Positions 37,478-43,957 of a stretch of 64,000 bases of DNA are shown here, in pieces. Every line of letters begins with the position of its first letter. Position 1 is the stretch's first letter. Below the pieces are notes generated by a model. That model made no database searches. It saw nothing but the letters and a program-made list of their open reading frames with translations, and was not told where the DNA came from. The translations under genes and the position numbers were made by a program. Source of the DNA: SLRI01 sp964402505 (lineage in GTDB: Bacteria; Pseudomonadota; Alphaproteobacteria; Geminicoccales; Geminicoccaceae); contig CAYOCP010000003.1 in assembly GCA_964402505.1 (NCBI GenBank), forward strand, positions 166,408 to 230,407. The letters are read 5' to 3'.

Positions 37478-37970
37478 TCATCCGACGCTGATTCCGCCAC
37501 CATTCATGCTCCACAGGGCAGGCTCGCACCAGCCCGGTTCGAGCCCGATACCTTCCTTTCAAATACGATCGGTGAAGGCTCTTCGGCGGGTGGATCCGGG
37601 TGGACCATCGTTCGAGCGCGTCGTTCACGAAATCACCCAGATCACCAGAGAGCGGGGAGGGGACAGCTCGTCCGTTCTCGTCGAAACAGCGCACATCCAA
37701 TCCGGGCCGAATGGCCAGCACGGTGCTTGCGGCGCAGGACCAAGCACCGGTCGCCGCCTCGTAACCGTCCGGCCCCTCGGTGCTTTTGAACCAGACCGCC
37801 CGGGTCGCACCAGGAAGGAAGGCCGGATCGATGCCCAGCGAAATCCGGAGACCTGGCACGTTCTCGTCCCGGCATTTTTCCGGCTTCTCGCCGAGCACGG
37901 CATCGCCTAGCGGCCAAGCATATTCGCGACGCCTGGTCGACAGCCGCGTTCCCCCAACCAGGAGCGCCAT
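37389..37970 (-). pseudogene. Hypothetical protein fragment, probably decayed
   Basis: From ATG 37970 this frame encodes 193 residues; the frame is open upstream to 38126, where a TAG inside a REP-like element ends it. The middle part is protein-like: ENVPGLRISLGIDPAFLPG, then ATRAVWFKSTEGPDGYEAAT and LAIRPGLDVRCFDENGRAVP. The upstream extension is Cys-rich. The last 50 residues become Arg/Pro-rich and look like out-of-frame reading. I recognise no family. The simplest reading is a gene truncated by the repeat at its 5' end and shifted near its 3' end. Confidence 0.35.
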
Positions 37971-38125
37971 GCACAGGCAGCGGCGACCGCGACTTTCCCT
38001 GATGACTGAACAAACGGTCCTGACGCATTCGCGACTGGTCGCGAAGACGATCGTCGTTCGATCGCAGGTGGCCTCGATCCGCTCGAAGGCCGTGCCACGG
38101 GTCGAGATCGCACGGCGCGGCGAAA

Positions 38126-38167
38126 GCTAAAGGGGTCAGGACTCTTTTAGGAGAGTAAAAGAGTCCT
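38126..38167. repeat. REP-like element, copy 1
   Basis: GCTAAAGGGGTC begins the element; GGGGTCAGGACTCTTTT (38132-38148) has its inner 11 bases (AGGACTCTTTT) mirrored by AAAAGAGTCCT at 38157-38167. The same 17-base arm recurs at 53753-53795 and partial copies at 43931 and 63934. A related GCTAAAGGGATC lies at 38459-38470 in the same orientation. Confidence 0.75.
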
Positions 38168-38355
38168 CGTATCTATGCAACGTGGCGGAATGCGGCGACT
38201 GTTGGGGCGAGATGGGCTTGGCGCGGCAGCCACACCATGCACGAGCGCGCCGGCGAAATCGACGTGAAGCCCTGCGAGCCCGCCTGAAGCGTCGCAAACG
38301 GCCGAAAATCACGCAGCCCAAGCTCTCTCGGTCATGACCATGAACAAAGGAAGAT

Positions 38356-38380
38356 GGCGGGGAGGCGACACCTCCCCGCC
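38356..38380. repeat. Strong GC hairpin of composite repeat
   Basis: GGCGGGGAGG (38356-38365) and CCTCCCCGCC (38371-38380) are perfect arms around CGACA. It occupies the same position relative to the following GGTTCCATGAGACTCAA sequence as the GGGGATGAT hairpins do at 39491 and 40073, so it appears to be the 5' module of a repeated composite element. Confidence 0.65.
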
Positions 38381-38387
38381 GGGTGAC

Positions 38388-38455
38388 TTCGGTTCCATGA
38401 GACTCAAGTAACCCTTCGCTCTCCGCCGGCCGTGGTTGCATCCGATACAACATCG
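38388..38455. repeat. Composite repeat, copy A
   Basis: A stretch starting TTCGGTTCCATGAGACTC and ending TGGTTGCAT plus a short hairpin tail is almost identical over about 58 bases with 39541-39609. Shorter copies of the first 26 bases occur at 39416-39441 and 40107-40131. It is non-coding on both strands as far as can be judged. Confidence 0.7.
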
Positions 38456-38666
38456 AGAGCTAAAGGGATCCTTTGCTTAAAAAGTGGGAAACGTCACAGC
38501 ACGTCAGCCCGGCTTCGTGCTTCAATGAAAATGCCTGAGCTCGAAACCCTTCTTTTATCGGTTTTGTGTTGGTTCGGGTTCCGGTCGGCTCGCAATGGTC
38601 CAGTACCCAGTGCATCTCGATTGTTCGGGTCGTCGTCTCCAAGTTCATTAAATGGAGGATTGTGGG

Positions 38667-39338
38667 ATGAACAGGACAAGTCTGCTCACGAGCCTGCTGC
38701 TCGGAACGCTGTTGACGATACCTGCCGCCGCTGAGCCATACTCCGGCGACTTTCGGCTGACGCCGCCCGAGGCAAGTGACCGGGCGAGCAGTGGCTCCGC
38801 CCGACTGCTCGCCGTCGGAAGGCTCGCGCACGGCATGACCGGTGCGCCCCAGGCGGTCTGCCCGGAGGCGGGGAACCCGACCGACGCCGATTGGGTCTCC
38901 TGGTTCAAGATCTGGAGCGTCAGCCAAGTCAGCGGCTACGTGATGGCACAGAACCCCGCCAGCTATGTGCCGCTCCTCACCCCGAAACCCGAGTTGACCG
39001 ATGGTCAGAGTGCCACCTTCTCGATCGGTGCCGCGCCTGTGAAAAAGGTAGCCATGTGCATCTACCCGACGGCGGGCGAGTTTTCGGCCTCGGATGTCGA
39101 GGTGACAATCACCCGGCGTGGCCTCACTGCAGGCGCCTGTGGCGGCGTCTCCGCGCCGCCCTGTGAGGTCACCAATCCCATCGCCAAGCCACTGAACCAC
39201 CTGATCGTGATCGAACAGATCAACGACGTCGACGTCGAGTACGAGATTGCCGTCACGGCTCCCAAGGCCGGCAGCGTCGGCGTTCACCTGGGTGGCCGCC
39301 TCGGCACCTATCCGTCGCTGGTGCTCAACACCAACTAG
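38667..39338 (+). CDS. Secreted protein of unknown function
   Basis: A 223-residue protein with a clear signal peptide (NRTSLLTSLLLGTLLTIPAAA, cleavage near residue 22). GGAGG eight bases upstream of ATG 38667 sets the start. The mature protein is beta-rich, with GQSATFSIGAAPVKKVAMCI and LNHLIVIEQINDVDVEYEIAV, and contains four Cys (VCPEAG, AMCIYP, GACGG, PPCEV) that could pair in the periplasm or outside. I recognise no family. It lies alone between two repeat-rich gaps and has a lower GC than surrounding genes, suggesting later acquisition. Confidence 0.75.
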   Translation: MNRTSLLTSLLLGTLLTIPAAAEPYSGDFRLTPPEASDRASSGSARLLAVGRLAHGMTGAPQAVCPEAGNPTDADWVSWFKIWSVSQVSGYVMAQNPASYVPLLTPKPELTDGQSATFSIGAAPVKKVAMCIYPTAGEFSASDVEVTITRRGLTAGACGGVSAPPCEVTNPIAKPLNHLIVIEQINDVDVEYEIAVTAPKAGSVGVHLGGRLGTYPSLVLNTN

Positions 39339-39490
39339 CGGTTTGTCGGGTCCGGTCCATGGACTGCACCCCGTTGGTGAGACAGAGAAATCAGACACAG
39401 GTTTTGTTCGCGGAGTTTCGGATCCACGACACTCAATCAACATCCGGAAACCGGGGCGAATCGGACTGCCGCGAAAAATCGGAGGGGCCC

Positions 39491-39511
39491 AGGGGATGAT
39501 CATCATCCCCT
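39491..39511. repeat. GGGGATGAT hairpin, copy 1
   Basis: AGGGGATGAT (39491-39500) and ATCATCCCCT (39502-39511) are perfect arms around one base. The flanking GGAGGGGCCC is shared with the copy at 40073. Confidence 0.7.
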
Positions 39512-39540
39512 TGGCTTCTTCCCCGCCTCTTCCTCCCGAA

Positions 39541-39609
39541 TTTCGGGTCCACGAGACTCAAGCAACCCTTCGCTCTCCGCCGGCCGTGGTTGCATGGAAT
39601 GCGACATCG
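39541..39609. repeat. Composite repeat, copy B
   Basis: Near-identical over about 58 bases with 38397-38455: GAGACTCAAGCAACCC, then CTCTCCGCCGGCCGTGG and TTGCAT. Its 3' end runs directly into the tandem hairpin array, whose first hairpin is also present in copy A in degenerate form. Confidence 0.75.
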
Positions 39610-39735
39610 GCCTTGGGGATGTTGCATCTGGTGCAACCTGATCGGGTGCGATGTTGCAGGGGATGCGACATGGGCGGCTCGGGATGTTGCGGGGGATGCG
39701 ACATGGGGGCTGCGATGTTGCGGAAGATGCAACAT
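39589..39735. repeat. Tandem array of five ATGTTGC hairpins
   Basis: Five hairpins in 147 bases: GTTGCAT/ATGCGAC (39589-39605), GTTGCA/TGCAAC (39621-39637), ATGTTGC/GCGACAT (39651-39671), ATGTTGC/GCGACAT (39684-39704) and ATGTTGC/GCAACAT (39715-39735). The last three share a 7-base stem, a 7-base loop ending GAT, and a 31-33-base period. Where the stem is not Watson-Crick it is a T-G pair, which would be a G-U wobble in plus-strand RNA. This conservation of pairing suggests a structured RNA or protein-binding array. It does not resemble CRISPR repeats, tRNA or a known riboswitch. Confidence 0.75.
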
Positions 39736-39743
39736 CCGGCGGC

Positions 39744-39910
39744 GAGCGAACCCGGCGGCTCGACGAGCGAACCCGAGAAAGGGCGGTTCGGCGGGCCGGC
39801 TCGACGATCGAACCCGAGTTTCTGCAAGCGAACCCACGGTGATCCAGGCGCTTGATCCGCAAGCGATTTTTTGCGTTCTCGGGGCGCCGGCGTCGGGCGG
39901 GCGAACCCGG
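39744..39910. repeat. Degenerate GCGAACCCG repeats
   Basis: GAGCGAACCCG at 39744-39754 and 39765-39775, GATCGAACCCGAG at 39806-39818, AAGCGAACCCA at 39826-39836 and GGCGAACCCGG at about 39900-39910. The first two are followed by GGCTCGAC, allowing a weak GAGC/GCTC hairpin. They directly continue the ATGTTGC hairpin array. Confidence 0.55.
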
Positions 39911-40072
39911 GGCCGGATCTGCCGGACGAACCGAGGCCGGGCTTGCCTCTGCGGCCGCCTTGTGTTAGGATCATTATCCTTCCCCCTTCGCCGCCGGACG
40001 GCGCGGACCTCGCCGACATGCTCGTCACCGACCCCTCTCCCACCCGCGCCGCCGCAAAACGAACGGAGGGGT

Positions 40073-40097
40073 CCAGGGGATGATCATCATCCCCTGG
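40073..40097. repeat. GGGGATGAT hairpin, copy 2
   Basis: CCAGGGGATGAT (40073-40084) and ATCATCCCCTGG (40086-40097) are perfect 12-base arms around a single C; same core as 39491-39511. Confidence 0.7.
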
Positions 40098-40211
40098 GTG
40101 GTGCCACATGGGTCCACGAGATTCGATCAACCAGTCGCCATGCCCGGTGGCGCGCTCATGGGGGACGGTTTCTTTGATTGCTCTCGCCTTTCGACCAGGG
40201 GAAGCGGCATT

Positions 40212-40251
40212 GGCGCACGGCTCGAGGGCGTGCGCCGTCCGTCCTCGAGCC
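40212..40251. terminator. Interlocking hairpins downstream of caspase gene
   Basis: GGCGCACG (40212-40219) pairs with CGTGCGCC (40229-40236), while GGCTCGAGG (40219-40227) pairs with CCTCGAGCC (40243-40251). The two stems share bases or interleave, so they are alternatives or a pseudoknot. They lie 18-57 bases beyond the stop of the minus-strand caspase gene and may end its transcript; no T-run is present. Confidence 0.4.
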
Positions 40252-40268
40252 TCGCGGACCCGAATTGA

Positions 40269-42488
40269 CTAACGCGGATTGCGCGGCAGGACTTGGTTGC
40301 CGATCCGGATGGCGTTCTCGGTCTCGTCGATGCGCATTGGCCCGGTGGGCGGGAGGTGCGGCTCCGGGTCGGGTGGCGGGGGGTCGAGGGGACCGGACGG
40401 GGAGGGGATCGGATTCGTCTTTGGATCGAAGCCGGCGTAGCTGGTGAAGAGGTCGTTCGGGCGAAAGGCGATGAGGGCGTGTTCGAGGCGGTCGCGCAGG
40501 GTGTCGAAGCCGGTGACGAGCGCCTCGGGGATGAGGTGGCGGGCGCGGTTCAGCCATTCCGCCTGGCTCAGGGCATAGCTCAGGGTCTCGGCGGTGACGG
40601 GCAGGCCGTGCTCGTTCAGGCGAACGAGCCGGTGCACCGCCCCGGCCGCGGCGGCCGCGCGATCGGACTCCCGGCGCAGGATCCATTCGGCCGTGAGGAC
40701 GGCGCCGTCGGGGCGATCGGGGAACCGTTCGGCGAGCTTGGGCAGCCAGTTCTCGAGGAGATCGAGCCGCCCGGCGCGCAGCAGCACGAGGGCGGCGATG
40801 GTGGCGGCGAGCGGGGATTCGAGCTCGCCGCGCGCCAGCTTTCGGAGGCTGCCGGCCTCGAGGACGGCGACGGCCGCCTCGGCATCGGCGGTGGCGTAGG
40901 TGCGCCACAAGCGCGCCGCCTCGCCGGCCGGCCCCTCGGTCGAGGGGGCGAGCCGGGCGTCGAGGCGGAGCAGGCGGCGGCCGTGGAGGTCGGGGCCGTC
41001 CAGACGCTCGATCTCGGCCTCGATCCGGTAGGTGAGGGGGCCGGCGGGATCGGTCGGCAGGACGACGCCGTGCCGCTCCTCGCCCGCCATGCCGCCGCCG
41101 GCCTCGCACCAGTAGCCGAGCGGATCGGGCAGGGCGATCCGGACGTCCAGCCGAAAGACCCGGGCCGCCTCGTCGTGGGCGACGCTCAGGAGCTCGATGG
41201 CGTCGGCATCGAGGCGGCGAAGGCCGGTGAGCGCGGTGACGCGGGTGTCGTTCTGCCAGAGATCGGTGACCCGCTCGCTGCCGAAGAGCGTGTGGCCGAG
41301 ATCGACGTCGCGCGCCCAGGTGCCGCGGGCGATGGCGGGCTCGAGCGCCGTCGTGTGGACCAGCGCCTCGGCGCGCATGCGGCGCAGGTCGAGGCCGCGG
41401 GTGGCGGCCGGGCGCGCCGGCGGCCCGACCGCGGCCGGCGGCGGACCGGGTATGCCGGCGGCCGGCGGTGGCGGTGGGCGAAGGGTGGCGATCGCCGCCG
41501 GATCGAGCTCGGTGACGGTGGACTCCTCGCCGCGCGGGCCGTCGAGCATCACCGACTGCAGCGCCAGCGACCCGTGCTCCCGCATCAGCTCCAGGACCCG
41601 GGCACGGGTGAAGCCGTGCAGCTTGGTCAGCACCACGGCGAGCCGGCCGTCCCTGGGCAGGAGCTCGATGTCGGGCCGGCCGGCGAGGCCGTCGAGCACG
41701 GCCTGGCCGAAGAGCGAGACGCCGTCCTCGGGAGCGGTCGGCTGCCAAGCCCGAAGCGCCGCGTTGGTGGCGTAGAGAAGGGCACCGGTGCGCAAGCCGA
41801 CGAAGGCCAGTGCCGCCTCGTCCTCGGAGAGGATGCGCTGTCCTTCGGGGCGCTTGGCCCTGAGCTTCGGAAGGTCGTTGCGGCAGGCGTCGAGGAAGTA
41901 GTAGCGGTCGGGAATCTCCAGCGATTCGAGGCCGTAGAGCAGGTTGCTGGTGCCGATCGCCTCGTCCCAGCTCGGCTCGTCCCCGCCGAGATAGCTCGAC
42001 GGCAGGAGCAGGTGCCTGCCGTGGTGGACCTGCAGGCCGTGGCCGCTGAAGAAGAAGAAGGCGCGGCTCTCGTGCTGGGCGGCGGCCGGCAGGGCGCGGA
42101 TCGCCTTGCGCCAGGCCTTGAGCGCCATGGCGCAGTTTTCGAGCGTGGGCGGGGCCAGGTGGTCGCCGAGCGCCGGCTCGAAGCGCAGCTCCGCCTCGGT
42201 CGGCGAGAGCAGGAGCCAGCATCGGGCGATGGGGGCGCTGCCATAGCTGTAATCCGTGGCGAGCCAGTCGAAGAAGCGCCGCGCGGTCAGCGCCGAGACG
42301 TAGAGCTGGCCGAGCGTGCGGATCTCGGCGATCCATTCCTGGCCCTGGTCCAGGGCCGGCTCGTCACCGCCGTCGAGATGCGGGTAGCGGCTGGCGCCGA
42401 TGACCACGGCGAAGCTGCCGGGCATGCCCTCCTGCCAGGCGGAATCGACCCAGAGCCCGGGCGTCGCCGGGTCGGGCCGGAGGCTCAC
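40269..42488 (-). CDS. Caspase-like (peptidase C14) protein
   Basis: A 739-residue protein with an N-terminal caspase/metacaspase-type domain (about 25-300). The catalytic dyad is His150 in FFFFSGHGLQ and Cys202 in YYFLDACRNDLP. A Pro-rich linker (about 395-440; RPPPPPAAGIPGPPPAAVG) separates it from a C-terminal region of about 300 residues with a beta-rich part (DADAIELLSVAHDEAARVF) and Ala/Leu/Arg helical repeats (about 540-680), perhaps a sensor or partner-binding module. The GTG at 42488 overlaps the hydrolase stop by 4 bases; a longer in-frame reading to 42797 is Arg-rich shadow. No signal peptide. Likely a cytoplasmic protease activated by a partner; substrate unknown. Confidence 0.85.
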   Translation of the reverse strand: MSLRPDPATPGLWVDSAWQEGMPGSFAVVIGASRYPHLDGGDEPALDQGQEWIAEIRTLGQLYVSALTARRFFDWLATDYSYGSAPIARCWLLLSPTEAELRFEPALGDHLAPPTLENCAMALKAWRKAIRALPAAAQHESRAFFFFSGHGLQVHHGRHLLLPSSYLGGDEPSWDEAIGTSNLLYGLESLEIPDRYYFLDACRNDLPKLRAKRPEGQRILSEDEAALAFVGLRTGALLYATNAALRAWQPTAPEDGVSLFGQAVLDGLAGRPDIELLPRDGRLAVVLTKLHGFTRARVLELMREHGSLALQSVMLDGPRGEESTVTELDPAAIATLRPPPPPAAGIPGPPPAAVGPPARPAATRGLDLRRMRAEALVHTTALEPAIARGTWARDVDLGHTLFGSERVTDLWQNDTRVTALTGLRRLDADAIELLSVAHDEAARVFRLDVRIALPDPLGYWCEAGGGMAGEERHGVVLPTDPAGPLTYRIEAEIERLDGPDLHGRRLLRLDARLAPSTEGPAGEAARLWRTYATADAEAAVAVLEAGSLRKLARGELESPLAATIAALVLLRAGRLDLLENWLPKLAERFPDRPDGAVLTAEWILRRESDRAAAAAGAVHRLVRLNEHGLPVTAETLSYALSQAEWLNRARHLIPEALVTGFDTLRDRLEHALIAFRPNDLFTSYAGFDPKTNPIPSPSGPLDPPPPDPEPHLPPTGPMRIDETENAIRIGNQVLPRNPR

Positions 42489-43780
42489 GGCCGGCTCCAG
42501 CCCTCGGCCCTGGCCGCCTTCAGCTTCTCGGCGAAGCGGCGAAAGAAGCTCGGCCGCTCGAGATAGCCGCCATGGGCGGAGACCAGCGACATGCCGCTCG
42601 AGTAGGCCTCGTCGTCGACGCCGTCGACGATGCCCTTCGCGGTGAAGCTGATGAAGTCGTTGTGGTCCCAGACGTTCCACCAGTGGCCGAGCTGGGCTCT
42701 CGGGAAGGGCACGGGGTGGCCGGTCCGGTAGGCGGGGTTCCGCTCGATGAAGAGCTTCGCGTCCTCGAAGAAGCCGACCTGGCTCGCCGTGGCGCACCAG
42801 AAGTCGATGCGCACGTCGCGCAGGGAGGGGGTGCGCGGCATGAAGTGCGAGACGGCATCCCAGACGAGCTGGCCGCCCATGCTGTGGGTGAGGACCACGA
42901 GCGGCTCGTCGTTCCGGCTTCGCGCGTTGGCCGCCGCCGTCGCCAGCTTGTCCAGAAGCAGGCGCTGGATCGGGCCGGGCTCCGGCACGGCGCCGCGACC
43001 CTGGAGGTAGATCATGACGTCGCCGAGAAAGACGCTGACGAGATCGTTGAGCGGCTTCCTGAGCTCCGCCGCGACCACCGAGGCGGCGTAGGTGGGCAGG
43101 CCCAGGGCACGGCGGGTGGCTTCCGAGATCCGGTCGCCGAGCTCGGCCCAGAAGCCGCCGGCACCCATGCCGGCGAGGCCGGCCTCGGTCGGCAGGCGCT
43201 CCTGGAGCAGCGCCATCGCCATGCGCACCTCGTTGGCCGGCGTCTTGGCGCGGGCGAGGGCGGCGCCGGTGGCCGGATCCATGGCGACGCTGTCGGCGAC
43301 GAGGATGCGGGCGGTGCGCTCCGGCGAGGGCTCGGGATCGGCGGCGATAATGGCGGCGGTGAGGAAGTCGGAGAGGTCCTCGCGCGAGAGCTCGCTCAGG
43401 CGCAGCTCCCGCGGCGGTGGTGTCGCGGGCGGCTGGCCGGTGCCGCTGGCGGCGAGGCCGCCACTGGCGGGCGCCGCCGGTGGTGGCGGCGGTTCCGGCA
43501 CGCGGTTGAGTGCCGCGGCGAAGGCGGTGGCGGCGAGAGCACCCTCGACCGGCGCGAGCTCGCGCGCCCCGGCCCCCATGCCGATGAGCTGCGAGCGCGG
43601 GCGGGAATGGCCGCCCCAGGCGAACGTCACGCCCTTGTCGCCCCAGAAGACGTCATCGATCATCACGTTCTCCGGGTCCGGCGCCAGGACCGGCGCCAGG
43701 TAGCGGCGGAGATAGTCGGTGAGCGCTCGAAACCCGTCGCGCGAGCGCACGTTGACGCCGTGGACGTAGACGATCGGCAT
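42485..43780 (-). CDS. Alpha/beta-hydrolase (lipase/esterase-like) partnered with caspase
   Basis: A 431-residue protein starting MPIVYVHGVNVRSRDG, the oxyanion-side HG motif of alpha/beta hydrolases. Ser300 in VVLTHSMGGQLVWDAV is the nucleophile (GxSxG-like HSMGG). Between them lies a large insertion (about 60-230) with a Pro-rich linker (PEPPPPPAAPASGG) and a helical part that could hold a lid or regulatory domain. An acid (DHNDF) and a His (SAHGGYLERP) near the C-terminus could complete the triad. No signal peptide, so probably cytoplasmic or membrane-associated. It is the first gene of a two-gene operon with the caspase-like protein; co-function is inferred from the 4-base overlap. Confidence 0.82.
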   Translation of the reverse strand: MPIVYVHGVNVRSRDGFRALTDYLRRYLAPVLAPDPENVMIDDVFWGDKGVTFAWGGHSRPRSQLIGMGAGARELAPVEGALAATAFAAALNRVPEPPPPPAAPASGGLAASGTGQPPATPPPRELRLSELSREDLSDFLTAAIIAADPEPSPERTARILVADSVAMDPATGAALARAKTPANEVRMAMALLQERLPTEAGLAGMGAGGFWAELGDRISEATRRALGLPTYAASVVAAELRKPLNDLVSVFLGDVMIYLQGRGAVPEPGPIQRLLLDKLATAAANARSRNDEPLVVLTHSMGGQLVWDAVSHFMPRTPSLRDVRIDFWCATASQVGFFEDAKLFIERNPAYRTGHPVPFPRAQLGHWWNVWDHNDFISFTAKGIVDGVDDEAYSSGMSLVSAHGGYLERPSFFRRFAEKLKAARAEGWSRP

Positions 43781-43957
43781 GACCCGCCCTCCCCTGGCCG
43801 GCTCGCGAACGTGGCCGAGTATCGACCCGGCTCACGCCGGGATCAAGACGCGGCTGGCGATGGCACAGCTTGGCCGTGGACCGCCGCGGCGCGACCGGAA
43901 CGCGTCTCGATGCCCTTTCAGCGAAATTTGTCCTGACCCCTTTTTAGCTCCGGCGCG
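43781..43957. other. Gap with half REP element
   Basis: Upstream of the hydrolase-caspase operon. TCCTGACCCCTTTTTAGC at 43931-43948 is the right half of the REP-like element found at 53779-53799, without a matching left arm. The rest (43800-43930) presumably holds the operon promoter; nothing convincing was identified. Confidence 0.55.

Larger units (their letters stand above)
37071..38666. other. Low-coding accessory stretch with decayed frames and repeats
   Basis: About 1.6 kb without a convincing intact gene. Base composition drops below that of flanking genes and the third-position GC bias typical of this genome is weak. The minus strand holds two overlapping frames that look like remnants (37389-38126 and 37280-37477). 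A REP-like hairpin lies at 38132-38167, a strong GC hairpin at 38356-38380 and one copy of a composite repeat at 38388-38455. The remaining bases (38471-38650) are A/T-richer and may carry the promoter of the secreted-protein gene. Confidence 0.6.
39339..40268. other. Hairpin- and repeat-rich non-coding region
   Basis: About 930 bases with no supportable gene. It holds, in order: a partial composite repeat (39416-39441), a GGGGATGAT hairpin (39491-39511), composite repeat copy B (39541-39609), a tandem array of hairpins (39589-39735), five copies of a GCGAACCCG motif (39744-39910), a second GGGGATGAT hairpin (40073-40097), a partial composite repeat (40107-40131) and interlocking hairpins (40212-40251). 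Frames spanning it are repetitive and Arg/Pro-rich. Confidence 0.75.

Noticed and set aside
39503..39862. Minus-strand protein frame with repeated CRIPCNI-type units, similar to one at 38136-38453
   Set aside because: The similarity (QPRPAESEGLLES) is explained by the composite DNA repeat being read on the antisense strand; there is no start signal or codon bias.
39589..39910. CRISPR array
   Set aside because: Units are 30-33 bases in total with no unique spacers of constant length, and no cas genes are present.
40269..42797. Longer start for the caspase-like protein
   Set aside because: The extra 103 residues are Arg-rich shadow of the hydrolase gene; the GTG at 42488 overlaps the hydrolase stop as in other operons here.
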